Positions 1 through 9,963 of a stretch of DNA of 64,000 bases are shown here, in pieces. The notes beneath the pieces were generated by a model that had not been told where the DNA came from, did not search any database, and saw only the letters and a list, made by a program, of their open reading frames with translations. Each line of letters begins with the position of its first letter. The stretch's first letter is position 1. This stretch comes from JAABQG01 sp963726365 (GTDB lineage: Bacteria; Pseudomonadota; Gammaproteobacteria; Burkholderiales; Burkholderiaceae_C): positions 180,473 to 244,472 of the forward strand of contig CAVSCI010000007.1 of the NCBI GenBank assembly GCA_963726365.1. Reading direction: 5' to 3'. Made by a program: the position numbers and the translations under genes.

Positions 1-717
1 ACCTGGTCACTCACATGGCGCACCACGGCCAGGTTGTGCGAGATGAACAGGTAGGTCAGGCCCCGCTCGCGCTGCAGGTCCTTCATGATGTTGAGCACCT
101 GCGCCTGCACCGACACGTCCAGCGCCGAGGTCGGCTCGTCGCACACCAGGAACTCGGGCTCGGTGGCCAGCGCCCGGGCGATCGAGATGCGCTGGCGCTG
201 CCCGCCGGAGAACTGGTGCGGGTACTTCACCATGTCCAGCGGCGACAGGCCCACGGACTTGAGCAGGTCGCCCACCTTGGCCTCGAGCTGCGCCTTGTCG
301 GTGATCAGCCCGTGCTCGATCAGCGGCTCGCCCACGATGTCTTCCACGATCCAGCGCGGATTCAGGCTGGCATAGGGGTCCTGGAAGATCATCTGGATGC
401 GGCTGCGCAGCTTGAGACCCTCGGGCGTCTTGAAGATGCCGTGCGCGTCCAGCCCGTCAAACTGGAAGTCGCCGCGCGTCGGCTGCGTACAGCCCCACCA
501 GCAGCCGCGCCACGGTGCTCTTGCCACAGCCGGATTCGCCGACCAGCGCCAGCGTCTTGCCTTTTTCAATCTCGAAACTCACGCCATCGACCGCCGCCAG
601 AAACTGGCGCGGCTTGCGCTCCAGCACCCGGTTGAGCCAGGGCGGCGAGACATCGAAGGACATGGCCAGGTCGCGCGCCTGGACCAGGGGCTGCTTGCGG
701 TCGGGTGCCGCGCTCAT
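1..717 (-). CDS. Peptide ABC transporter ATP-binding subunit, DppF/OppF-like (3' end beyond window, one frame break)
   Basis: This is the second ATPase of a peptide importer and would energise uptake at the inner membrane. The Walker A motif GESGCGKST is visible at about 575-600. After a frame change near 485, the reading continues through a Q-loop (IFQDPYASLNP), the signature FSGGQRQRISIARAL and Walker B LVCDEPTSALD, and then leaves the window. The start at 717 is chosen because GGGAGG lies 6 nt upstream; an in-frame ATG at 747 lacks this. The start overlaps the expected TGA of the preceding ATPase (ATGA). The frame break joins LLVGLY to RGDFQFDGLD and is most simply a one-base indel. The substrate cannot be read from the sequence. 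Confidence 0.85.
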
Positions 718-1694
718 GCCACGCCTCCCGGACTTGGCCGTCGTCATGCAGCCAGCAGGCGGCCCGCGTGGCGCCGGCCGCCATCAGGTCCGGGCGCTCG
801 CTGCGGCAGCGCTCGAAAACCTGCGGACAGCGCGGGTTGTAGGCGCAGCCCGCGGGAATGGCGTTCAGTCGCGGCATCGCGCCGTCAATCTGGTTCAAGC
901 GTTCGCGGTCCTGGGTCATGTCGGGGATGGCGGCCATCAGGCCCGCCGTGTAGGGATGGGCCGGGCGGTTGATGACTTCGTGCACCGGGCCGATCTCGGC
1001 AATGCGCCCGGCGTACATCACGGCCACGCGGTCGCAGGTCTCGGCGATGACGCCCATGTCGTGGGTGATCAGCATGACGGCGGCGCCATGCTGGGTGCAG
1101 ACCTTCTTGAGCAACCGATGATCTGCGCCTGGATCGACACGTCCAGCGCCGTGGTGGGCTCATCGGCCACGATCAGCTTGGGCTCGGCCGCCAGCGCCAG
1201 GGCAATCACCACGCGCTGGCGCATGCCACCCGAGAACTGGTGGGGATAGTGGTCGATGCGCTGCTCGGGCGCGGAGATCCCGGTGTCCTGCAGCAGGCTG
1301 ATGGCGCGCGCGCGCGCCTCGGCCGCGCTCACGGGCAGGTGCGCCTGAATGGTTTCCACCAGTTGCTGCCCGACGGTGTAAGCGGGTTCAGCGAGGTCAG
1401 CGGGTCCTGGAAGATGGCGCCGATCTTGCGGCCGCGGATGTGGCGCATCGCCGCATGATCGAGGTTGTCGATGCGCTGGCCTTCCAGCAGGATCTGCCCG
1501 CTGGCCACCCGCCCGGGCGGCTCCAGCAGGCCGATGATGGCCGCGCCGGTCAGCGACTTGCCCGCGCCGGACTCGCCCACCACGCCGAGGATTTCGCCGG
1601 GCGCGATCTCGAAGGAAATGTCGTCGAGCGCGCGCAGCGTGCCGCGTCGGCCCGGGAATTCGACCACCAGATTTTTGACCTGCAAGAGACTCAT
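714..1694 (-). CDS. Peptide ABC transporter ATP-binding subunit, DppD/OppD-like (two or three frame breaks)
   Basis: This is the first ATPase of the importer. It starts MSLLQVKNLVV; Walker A GESGAGKS lies near 1570. After a break near 1370 the signature FSGGMRQRVVIALAL and Walker B LIVADEPTTALD follow. After another break near 1110 come the H-loop (MLITHDMGVIAE) and the C-terminal oligopeptide-transporter segment with CAYNPRCPQVFERC, a cysteine pattern known from the oligopeptide ATPase family. A third indel near 730 would bring it to a TGA overlapping the next gene's ATG at 717. The repaired length of 327 codons fits the family. Indel sequencing errors are likelier than a pseudogene, because every motif survives in order. 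Confidence 0.82.
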
Positions 1695-1710
1695 CGTGTT
1701 GGGACCGTGG

Positions 1711-2646
1711 TTAGCGCAGGCGCGGGTTCAGCGCGTCGCGCAGCCAGTCGCCCAGCAGGTTGACCGACAGCGCGATCAGCACCAGCATCAGGCCGGGGAA
1801 CACCGTGATCCACCATTCGCCGGAAAACAGATAATCGTTGCCGATGCGGATCAGCGTGCCCAGCGAGGGCGAAGTGGGCGGCGCGCCGACGCCCAGGAAC
1901 GACAGGGTCGCCTCGGTGATGATGGCCGTGGCGACCTGGATGGTGGCCAGCACCAGCACCGGGCCCATCACGTTGGGCAGCACATGGCGGCGCATGATGC
2001 GCAGCGACGAGACGCCGGTCACGCGGGCCGCCTGCACATATTCCTTGTTGCGCTCCACCAGCGTGGAGCCGCGCACCGTGCGCGCGTACTGCACCCAGCC
2101 GGTGAGCGAGATGGAGAAAATCAGCACGCCAAACGCCAGCCCGTCGTCGGCATTGGGAAACAGGGCCCGCCCGACACCGGCGATCAGCAGAGCCACCAGG
2201 ATCGCGGGGAAGGACAGCATCACGTCGCACAGGCGCATCAGCGCGGCGTCGATCCAGCCGCCCCGAAAACCCGCGAGCAGGCCCAGCGACACGCCCACCA
2301 GCACCGACAGGATGACCGACGCCACGCCGACCACCAGCGAAATCCGTGCGCCATAGATCACCGCGGACAGGATGTCGCGGCCCTGGTCGTCGGTGCCCAG
2401 CAGGTACTTGCGCGACCCGCCTTCACTCCACGACGGCGGCAGGCGCGCATCGCTGAGCTCCAGCGTGGTCAGGTCGAACGGATTGTGCGGCGCGACCCAG
2501 CCGGCAAACAGCGACGCAAACACGCAGACGAAGGCGATGAAGGCGGCGGCCATCGCCACCGGCGAGCTGCGAAAGCTGTGGCCGACATCGCTGTCCAGGA
2601 AACGCGCCACCCGCCCCATGGCCGGTGGTGTGGTTGATGTGCTCAT
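1711..2646 (-). CDS. Peptide ABC transporter permease, DppC-like
   Basis: This is the inner-membrane permease of the binding-protein-dependent importer, 311 residues. The N-terminal region (residues about 25-50) is the OppC/DppC N-terminal membrane segment, followed by a periplasmic loop with LLGTDDQGRDILSAVIYGAR, a hallmark of DppC. Five further hydrophobic segments follow. The ATPase-coupling EAA loop is seen as YVQAARVTGVSSLRIMRRHV. The frame is intact. It lies 9 nt after the binding-protein gene and 16 nt before the first ATPase, so it is co-transcribed with both. It would pair with the DppB-like permease encoded upstream. Confidence 0.93.
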   Translation of the reverse strand: MSTSTTPPAMGRVARFLDSDVGHSFRSSPVAMAAAFIAFVCVFASLFAGWVAPHNPFDLTTLELSDARLPPSWSEGGSRKYLLGTDDQGRDILSAVIYGARISLVVGVASVILSVLVGVSLGLLAGFRGGWIDAALMRLCDVMLSFPAILVALLIAGVGRALFPNADDGLAFGVLIFSISLTGWVQYARTVRGSTLVERNKEYVQAARVTGVSSLRIMRRHVLPNVMGPVLVLATIQVATAIITEATLSFLGVGAPPTSPSLGTLIRIGNDYLFSGEWWITVFPGLMLVLIALSVNLLGDWLRDALNPRLR

Positions 2647-2655
2647 CGATGCTGC

Positions 2656-4228
2656 TTACGGTTTGACCTTGATGAACCTCCACGGCATGCCGTTGTCGGC
2701 CACTGGACCACGTCGACGTTCTTCTTCGCACCCCAGTTCAGCGCCTGCTGATGCAGCGGCAGATGGCCGATGTCGTCCTGATGGATCTTGAAGGCTTCCT
2801 GGATCATCTCGTTGCGCTTCTTCTTGTCGGTTTCGGACGGATCGATCTTGGTGCAGTTCGTCAACTTTCGCATTGCTGTAGCGCCCAGGTTGAACTGGCC
2901 GGCGCCCGTCGTCCACGCAGGACATGATGGGATAGAGCACGTTGTGCGCGTCACACGTGCTGGCGTCCAGCCCAGCATGTAGAAGCTGGTGTCGCGGCGC
3001 AGGACTTGGGGAAATAGGTGCCCTTGGTTTCGGCCTCGAGGTTGATCTTCACGCCGATGCGCGACAGGTTGGCGGCCACCGCCTGGCAGATTCGCGGTCG
3101 TTGACGTAGCGGTCGTTCGGGCAGTTCATCTTGACCTCGAAGCCAGTGGGATAGCCGGCATCGGCCATCAGCTTCTTGGCAGCCTCGGCGTCATAAGGCA
3201 GGCGCTTGCCCAGATCCGCCGCGAAACCGTTGACCGGGGCGGCAACATCAGTGCGGTCGGTGTGGCGGCGCCGCGCATCACGGTCTTCTTGATGCCCTCG
3301 ATGTCGATCGCCTGGTAGAACGCCTGGCGCACGCGCTTGTCCTTGAACGGGTTCTTGCCCTTCACGTTGGAGAACAGCAGTTCGTCGCGCTTCTGGTCCA
3401 TGCCCAGGAAGATCACGCGCAGCTCCGGGCCCTGCAGCACCTTGAGCTTGGCGATGGCCTTGATGCGATCGACGTCCTGCACCGGCACCGGCTCCATCAC
3501 GTCGATCTCGCCCGACAGCAGCGCCGCCACGCGGGTGGCGTCGTTGCCGATGGGCGTGAAGATCACCTCGTCCACGTTGCCTTCGATCTTGCCCCAGTAA
3601 TTGCCATTGCGCGCGAAGGTGGTGCGCACGCTCGGCTGGCGCTCGCGCAGGCGGAACGGACCGGTGCCGTTGGCGCGGAACGAAGCGGCATTCTCGATGC
3701 CCTTGCGGCGGTCCACCGGCTTGGTGGCCTGGTTGGTCTCGCACCATTTCTTGCTCATCATGTGCCAGTCGTGGACAGCAATCGGGCAGGATGGGGAATG
3801 GCGCCTTGGTCACGAAATCGATCGTATGGTCGTTGATCTTGTTCATCTCCTTGATCTGGCCCACGTAGCTCTTCATGTCGGAGCCGTCGCCCGTGGCGCG
3901 CTCGTAGCTGAAGATCACGTCGTCGGCGGTGAACGGCGTGCCGTCGTGGAAAGTGACGCCCTTGCGCAGTTCAAACGCCACACGGTGGGCGCGGTCTGCT
4001 TCCACGGTGGCCAGCGCCGGCGCGAGCGTCAGGTCCTTGTCGCGGCTCACCAGCGGCTCATAGACATTGCCGATGACGGTCAGTTGCAGCGACTCGTTGA
4101 GCGAATGCGGGTCCATCGACAGCGCATCGCCCTGATTGGCGATCCGTGCCGTCTGCGCAGACGCCGACAGGCCAGTGGCTGAGAGACAGCGATGCACCCA
4201 TCGCGGGCAGGGTCGTCTTGAAGTTCAT
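2656..4228 (-). CDS. Peptide ABC transporter substrate-binding protein 1 (SBP_bac_5), heavily frame-broken
   Basis: This is a periplasmic solute-binding protein of the DppA/OppA family. The start at 4228 has a strong ribosome site (AAGGAGAT) and overlaps the TGA of the amidohydrolase (ATGA). The reading switches frame several times (near 4190, 3780, 3240, 3075, 2900 and 2700) but family landmarks stay in order: RIANQGDALSMDPHS, FELRKGVTFHDGTPFTADDV, NGTGPFRL, VRQAFYQAIDIEGI, YDAEAAKKLMADAGYP, HLPLHQQ and a C-terminal WRFIKVKP. The repaired length, about 520 residues, is normal for the family. It is clearly paralogous to the binding protein at 6622-8203. With six or so breaks in 1.6 kb it is either a poorly sequenced stretch or a true pseudogene. 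Confidence 0.75.
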
Positions 4229-5496
4229 GGGATCTCCTTGGTAAAAAAACAATGGTCAGGGCAGGATAAGGGCATGGCCTGCTCGACCAGGCTGGCGTGC
4301 AGCGCCGCGCCCAGCGGCAGGATCTCGTCGTTGAAATCATAGCGGCTGTTGTGCAGGAAGCAGCTGCCCTCGCCGCCCTGGCCGATGCGCAGGTAGGCGC
4401 CGGGCTTGACCTGCAGCATGAAGGAAAAATCCTCGGAGCCCATGCTGGGCTCCATGTCGCGCACCACATGGCCTTCGCCCACCAGGGTCTGCGCCACATC
4501 GGCGGCGAAAGCGGCCTCGGCGTCGGAATTGACGGTGGCCGGATACATGCGCTCGTAATGCACGGTGGCCGAGGCGCCAAAGCCCAGCGCCACCGCGCTG
4601 CACAGGTCGTGCAGGCGCTGCTCGACCAGGTCCTGCACCACGGGGTTGAACGTGCGCACCGTGCCGACCAGCGTGGCGCTTCCCGGAATGACGCTGAACG
4701 CGCCAAGATCGCCCGCCTGCATGGCGCACAGGCTGATGACGGCGCTGTCCAGGGGCTTGACGTTGCGCGACACGATGCTCTGCACCGCCGTGATGATGTG
4801 CGCGGCCACCAGCACCGGGTCCACCGCCAGGTAGGCGTGGGCGCCATGACCGCCGCGGCCGGTGATCTCGATCGTGAAGCGGTCGGCCGCGGCCATCATC
4901 GGCCCCGGGTTCACGCCGATCACGCCCGGGCGCATGGCGGGCCAGTTGTGCATGCCATAGACGGCCTTGACCGGGAAGCGCTCGAACAGGCCGTCCTCGA
5001 TCATCGCGCGTGCGCCGGCATAGCCCTCTTCGCCCGGCTGGAAGATCAGCACGGCGGTGCCGTCGAAGTGGCGGGTTTCAGCCAGGTAGCGCGCCGCGCC
5101 GATCAGCATGGCCGTGTGTCCATCGTGGCCGCAGCCGTGCATCAGGCCGGCCTTGCCGGATTTCCAGGCAAAGTCGTTGTGCTCGGTCATGGGCAGCGCG
5201 TCCATGTCGGCGCGCAGGCCGATGGCCTGGGTCTGCCCGGCGGCATCGCGCAGCCATTGGCCGCGGTTGCCCCGGCCGTGGATAACGGCCACGACGCCGG
5301 TCTTGCCGATCCCGGTGTGAACTTCGTCCACGCCCGAGGCCTTGAGCGCTGCCGCCACGCGAGCGGCCGTATAGACCTCTTCAAATCCCAGCTCCGGGTG
5401 CGCATGCAGGTCGCGCCGGAACGCGGTGAGTTCGGGATGCAGTTCGGCAATGCGCGCAAACGCACGGCCATTGACACGGTATCGCGGTGCCAGCAT
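4225..5496 (-). CDS. M20-family amidohydrolase (hippurate/N-acyl-amino-acid hydrolase type), continuous in frame with the permease
   Basis: This is a metal-dependent amidase of peptidase family M20D and would hydrolyse an N-acyl amino acid or similar amide. Metal-site motifs are visible: GCGHDGHTAMLIGAARYLA, the catalytic glutamates in FQPGEEGYAGA, GMHNWP, and MGSEDFSFML near the C-terminus. The dimerisation domain (TGRGGHGAHAY) lies between them. The ATG at 5496 has GGCGGAG 5 nt upstream and gives 423 residues, close to the usual 390-400. There is no stop codon between the DppB-like permease and this domain, so they form one 748-residue reading frame. The location inside an import operon suggests that imported substrate is hydrolysed in the cytoplasm. 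Confidence 0.9.
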   Translation of the reverse strand: MLAPRYRVNGRAFARIAELHPELTAFRRDLHAHPELGFEEVYTAARVAAALKASGVDEVHTGIGKTGVVAVIHGRGNRGQWLRDAAGQTQAIGLRADMDALPMTEHNDFAWKSGKAGLMHGCGHDGHTAMLIGAARYLAETRHFDGTAVLIFQPGEEGYAGARAMIEDGLFERFPVKAVYGMHNWPAMRPGVIGVNPGPMMAAADRFTIEITGRGGHGAHAYLAVDPVLVAAHIITAVQSIVSRNVKPLDSAVISLCAMQAGDLGAFSVIPGSATLVGTVRTFNPVVQDLVEQRLHDLCSAVALGFGASATVHYERMYPATVNSDAEAAFAADVAQTLVGEGHVVRDMEPSMGSEDFSFMLQVKPGAYLRIGQGGEGSCFLHNSRYDFNDEILPLGAALHASLVEQAMPLSCPDHCFFTKEIP

Positions 5497-6471
5497 CAAT
5501 GCTCCGCCGCTCACGCGCAGGCGCGGGTCCACCACAAAGTACAGCAGATCGACCACCAGGTTGATGACCACGAAGATCAGCGCAATCAGGCACAGGTAGG
5601 CCGCCATGACCGGAATGTCGGCAAAGGTCACCGCCTGGATGAACAGCAGCCCCATGCCCGGCCACTGGAACACGGTCTCGGTGATGATGGCAAAGGCAAT
5701 CAGGCCGCCGAGTTGCAGCCCGGTGATGGTCATCACCGGAACCAGCGTGTTCTTCAGCGCATGGCCGAAATGAATGGCGCGGTCAGACAGGCCGCGGGCG
5801 CGCGCGAACTTGATGTAGTCGGTGCGCAGCACTTCCAGCATCTCGGCCCGCACCAGGCGCATGATCAGCGTGAGCTGGAAAATCGCCAGCGTCACGGCCG
5901 GCAGCACCACATGGTGCCAGCCATCCGGCGTCAGCAAGCCGCTGCTCCACCAGCCCAGCTGAACCGTTTCGCCGCGACCGAAACTCGGAAACCAGCCCAG
6001 CCCCACCGAAAACACCAGGATCAGCAGGATGCCGATCAGGAAGGTGGGCAGCGACACCCCCAGCAGCGACAGCGTCATGAACGCCTGGCTCAGGAACGAG
6101 CCTCGCCGCAGGGCGGAGTACACGCCCATGGGAATGCCCAGCGCCAGCGCCAGCACGGCGGCCACAGTGGCCAGTTCCAGGGTGGCGGGAAAGCGCTCGG
6201 CAATCAGGCGCGACACCTTGGCGCCCTGGCGCAGGCTCAGGCCGAATTCACCTTGCGCGGCGTTGGACAGGAAGTGCCAGAACTGCACGAAAAAAGGCTG
6301 ATCCAGCCCCAGATCGGAGCGCAGCGCCCGGATCTGCTCAGGCGTGGCATCCTGCCCGAGCAGGAAGACGACCGGATCGCCGACGTACTGAAACAGCAGG
6401 AAAGCGATGAACGCCACCGTGATCATGACGATCAGGGCCTGGATCAGGCGGCGCAGGACAAAGGCGAACAT
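5497..6471 (-). CDS. Peptide ABC transporter permease, DppB-like (no stop codon before the amidohydrolase)
   Basis: This is an inner-membrane permease, about 325 residues. It starts MFAFVLRRLIQALIVMITVA, the standard first membrane segment of DppB/OppB, and has six membrane spans. The family motifs LGLDQPFFVQFWHFL, an EAA loop (DYIKFARARGLSDRAI) and the usual C-terminus LLYFVVDPRLR are visible. In homologues the protein normally ends just after DPRLR/DPRIR. Here the frame runs on through VSGGAL into the amidohydrolase. A TGA exists one base out of frame directly after DPRLR, so one indel would restore separate genes. It would pair with the DppC-like permease to form the pore. Confidence 0.9.
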
Positions 6472-6577
6472 GTTTCCCGTGAAGAAGTGAGCCGCATGCT
6501 AGCAGAGCAAGGCGCGTGCCGCCCTTGGGGTTTCCTTGGGGTGGAGGCGCCAAAGCGCCGCCGGCATCACCTGCAGC

Positions 6578-6606
6578 CGAAAAAAAGGCCCTTTCGGGCC
6601 TTTTCC
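6578..6606 (-). terminator. Intrinsic terminator after substrate-binding protein 2
   Basis: Read on the minus strand, this is a perfect 7-bp stem AAGGCCC-GAAA-GGGCCTT followed by a run of T. It lies 18-44 nt after the binding-protein stop codon and about 110 nt before the permease start. Partial read-through here would give more binding protein than permease, a common arrangement in ABC importers. Confidence 0.88.
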
Positions 6607-6621
6607 CTGGTGATGGCCGCT

Positions 6622-8203
6622 TTATTTCACCATGATGATGCGCCAGTCGAGGCGGTTGTCAGCGCGGTGGACCACATCGATGTTCTTCTTCATGGCCCAG
6701 GGAACGATCTGGTTGTGCAATGGCAGGTGCGACACCTCTTCATTGCTCTTCTACAACGCCTATGTCAACAAGGACGTGCGCAACTTCAGGTCGGTTTCCT
6801 TCTTCGTGCGTTCGATCAAAGCGTCAATCTGCGGATTGCTGAAACGGCCCACGTTGTAGTTTCCGTCACCGCCTGCGCCGACGGTGCGGACCAGCGATTG
6901 CAACGAATACAGCGCATCAAAGGTTGGCACCCCCCAGCCCAGCATGTAGATGCTGGCCTCAAACCGCTGGATCATCGGGAAATAGGTCACCAGCGGCAGC
7001 GTGCGCAGCTTGGCCTTGACGCCGACCTTCGCCCACATCGCGGTGACGGCCTGGCAGATTTCCTCGTCGTTGATGTAGCGGTTGTTCGGGCAGGCAAAGT
7101 CCACCTCGAAGCCTTGGGGATAGCCCGCCTCGGCCAGCAGCTTCTTGGAGGCCTCAGGGTCATAGGCAAAGCGCTTGTCAACGCCCTTGGTCCAGCCGTT
7201 GACCTGCGGCGCCACCAGCGCACCGGTTGGCTGGCTCAGGCCGCGCATGGTCACCCGGTTGATGCTGGCGATGTCGATGGCCTGGTACAGGGCCTTGCGC
7301 ACGCGCTGGTCTTTCAGCGGGTTCTTGCCCTTGATGTTGGAACCCGGCAGTTCCTCACGATACTGGTCCATGCCAAAGAAGATCGTGCGGTTTTCGACGC
7401 CATCGATCACCTTGAGGCTGGCATTGGTTCGCATGCGGCCGAGATCCTGCAGGCTCGGGTCGAGCACGAAGTCCAGCTCACCCGACAACAGCGCCGCCAC
7501 ACGCGTGGCTTCTGACTTGATGGGCGTGTAGATGATTTCGGTCACGTTGGTCTTGGCGCTGCTCCAGCCCCACCACAGCGGGTTTTTCACCAGCACCAGC
7601 TTCTGGTCGGGCTGCCATTCCTTGACCATGTAAGGGCCGCTGCCCATGGCGTTGCGGTGCGCATAGCTTTCGTCCTTGGTGCGGATGTCCTTGGGTTCGA
7701 CCGACTTGTTCTTCTCCGCCCAGGCCTTGCTCATGATGCGCAGTTCGGTCAGCTGGTTGAGCAGCACCGGATTCGGGCCCTTCATGATCATGTCCACGGT
7801 GGTGTCGTTGACCTTCACCGCCTTGTCGATGCCCTGGGTGTAGACCGCATAGTTGGAGGTCTTGGCCATCGCACGCATGATCGAGTACACCACGTCGTCG
7901 GCGGTGAGCGGCGAGCCATCGCTGAACTTGACACCGGGGCGCAGGACAAAGCGCATCTGGGTCGGCGAAACCTGATTCCAGCTGATGGCCAGCTCCCTTC
8001 GGGCTTAAGGTGGGGCTGATGTAGTACACCAGGGACTCGTAAATGGCAGCGTGCACGCCGTTGCCCAGGGCGTTGTTCTGCGAATGGATGTCCAGCGTCG
8101 GGATGTCACTGGCGCTTGACCATTTGAAAGGCGCTGCATGCGCGGGCGCCACCGCCAAGGTGGCAACCAAGGCGGCAGACAGGAAGGCAAGTTTGGTATT
8201 CAT
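6622..8203 (-). CDS. Peptide ABC transporter substrate-binding protein 2 (SBP_bac_5), two frame breaks
   Basis: This is a periplasmic binding protein of the DppA/OppA family and the first gene of the importer locus. It has a signal peptide (MNTKLAFLSAALVATLAVAPAHA, cleavage after AHA). The N-terminal segment breaks frame near 8005 and resumes at about 7956 with MRFVLRPGVKFSDGSPLTADD. The central part is intact (NAMGSGPYMVKEW, DQRVRKALYQAIDIASI, YDPEASKKLLAEAGYP, RYINDEEICQAVTAMW). A second break near 6765 precedes a tail with HLPLHNQIVPWAM and WRIIMVK before TAA at 6622. It is similar throughout to binding protein 1. The ribosome site is AGGA, 5 nt upstream. Confidence 0.85.
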
Positions 8204-8433
8204 GAAAATCCTGGATGTATGGATGATTGATGATAGGGCGGATGGCTACCGACTGAAACAGGGAAAGCCCCAAGGCGCACTACCGCGCCCGCAGATTTTA
8301 ACAACGCAGATTCCCGCGGCAGCGCGGCGATCCCGGCCCCTGCATCGGTTGCGGCAGAGCTTCAATTCGCTCACTGCTGACCCGCTCCCGGGAGGACCTG
8401 CACATTCGGAGGTGCGCACATCGGGCGCCCATG
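8204..8433 (-). promoter_or_regulatory. Upstream region of the peptide importer locus
   Basis: This non-coding gap lies between the binding-protein start and the porin terminator. A possible minus-strand -10 element TATCAT (8235-8230) lies 27 nt before the ATG, with a weak -35 (TTTCAG) 17 bp further upstream. No other structure was recognised. Confidence 0.3.
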
Positions 8434-8468
8434 AAAAAAGCCGCCAACCCGAAGGCTGGCGGCTTTTA
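8434..8468 (-). terminator. Intrinsic terminator of the porin gene
   Basis: On the minus strand AAAAGCCGCCA pairs with TGGCGGCTTTT (11 bp), with an extra CC/GG extension around a TTCG loop, then runs into T residues. It starts 40 nt after the porin stop codon. Confidence 0.92.
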
Positions 8469-8507
8469 GACCATCGTGTTCACAGCTGGCACAAGGCCAG
8501 CGCGTGA

Positions 8508-9701
8508 TCAGAAGGAGTGCTTGACACCGAAGTCCAGACCGAAGGTGTTGCCACCGACGCCAGGGTTGATGCCCATGGAGTACACGCCACCTGGGATGAG
8601 GGTTGCACCAGCAGCAGACTTCACACCCGTAGCGTTGTTGGTGATGTACGAACCCGTGGTGTACAGCGCGGTGCGCTTGGACAGGTTGTAGACATAACCA
8701 ATGGCGTACTGTTGGCCGTCCAGCAGGTCATACGAGGCAGTGCCGTAGGTGAACGGAGCCCTTCAGCTCGCCGGCACCCAGAGGCATCGAGGCACCGATC
8801 ATGTAGGTGCGGACGTCGATGTTGTTGTTACCCGTCAGCGCTGCGGTAGCTGGGCTGAGGTCGCCCGATTCCCAGTTCGCCAGGCCCATCAGCTTGAACG
8901 CGCCGAAGTTCCACGACGCACCGATGTTCATGACGTTGTACTGCTGCGAGGCGCAAAGGTGGTGGCACCCCAACCGAAGGCGACGTCCACGGGACCGGCG
9001 GCATAGCCGACGCGGATGCTGCCGACATTGCCGTCATTCTTGTTCGGGTTGTTGGTGCCGTTGGCCAGCTTGTTGTTGTTTTCACCCATGGCGTACATGG
9101 CCTGGCCGTAGAAGCCAGCGATGTTGGGCATGAAGTAGCCGATGCTGTTGGAAGCACGAACGCCGCCCGAAGTGGTGTTCAGGTTACCACCAGCAATCAC
9201 GCCCAGGCCCTTGAGGGTGAAGTTGGACACAGCGCCGACACCGTTGGTGCCGAACGGATCGAAGATCGTGGTGTTCCAGAAATACGGAACATAGTCACGG
9301 CCCAGACGCATTTCACCCCAGCCGCCAGCCAGGCTGACGGTGGAGCGGCGGTTGAAGGTCAGGCCTTGCGAACCGGTGGGGGCAGAGGCCGTGCCTGCGA
9401 CCTGGTTGTTGGTGCTGGAGGCGCTGCCGGTGCCGTTGTCGTTGTTCACGCCGGCTTCGAGCCAGAAGCTGGCATTCAGGCCGCCACCGAGGTCTTCGGT
9501 GCCACGGAAGCCGATACGGCTGCTGTTGTAGCCGGAGTTGGTCAGACTCCAGGCGCTACCACCACCAGCGCCATTCACGGTGTCAGCGTCGTTGTAACGA
9601 ATGGTGGCGTCAACCACGCCGAACAGCGTGACGGAGGATTGGGCCATTGCGGCGCCAGAAGCGGCGGCCAGCACAGCCAGTGCGATCAGTGATTTTTTCA
9701 T
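8508..9701 (-). CDS. Gram-negative outer-membrane porin (OmpC/Omp32-like), two frame breaks
   Basis: This is a general diffusion porin of the beta-proteobacterial Porin_4 type. The signal peptide MKKSLIALAVLAAASGAAMA ends before QSSVTLFGVVDATIRY, the classic first beta-strand. Further landmarks are SRIGFRGTEDLGGGL, the FNRRSTVSLAGGWGEMRLGR strand region, and a C-terminus ending in phenylalanine (GVKHSF) as needed for barrel assembly. Frame breaks occur near 8945 (after FAPRS) and near 8757 (after AGELKGS). Repaired, the protein is about 397 residues, slightly longer than usual. GGAGA lies 7 nt before the ATG. Its own promoter and terminator suggest a strongly expressed single gene. Confidence 0.9.
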
Positions 9702-9871
9702 TGCGAGGTTCTCCAAGGTTAAACAGAGGGCTCCGGATCGTTGGGTCACTTGGATGCAAGCATCCAGCGTTCCCGCCGGTTCCCCGGGCCAACCTCCTTT
9801 TGGGAAGTTGTTGCAATTGCACCAGAGGACGGCCGGTTTCGCAAAGGATTTGCCCCTGATATTTGCTTTTC

Positions 9872-9887
9872 GTTGCAGACATGCAAC
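9872..9887. promoter_or_regulatory. Perfect palindrome GTTGCA-N4-TGCAAC between the porin and coq7
   Basis: This 16-bp inverted repeat lies in the 262-bp divergent region, 171 nt from the porin start and 77 nt from the coq7 start. Its size and symmetry fit a dimeric repressor or activator site. The regulator is not identifiable. Confidence 0.4.
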
Positions 9888-9963
9888 AAATTGAGTCTCA
9901 GGCGTGGATGGGGAGCCACAAAAGGCCAGAAAGCCCCGCCACGGCCCGGTGGCAAAATGAACT

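Noticed and set aside
2656..4228. Programmed frameshifting in binding protein 1
   Set aside because: Six or so shifts in both directions without slippery sites are incompatible with programmed recoding; indel errors or decay explain them better.
4297..7515. Very long plus-strand open frame (over 1000 codons) opposite the permease and amidohydrolase
   Set aside because: It is antisense to well-identified transporter and hydrolase genes, is rich in Gln/His/Arg as expected from a GC-rich shadow frame, and shows no family motif.
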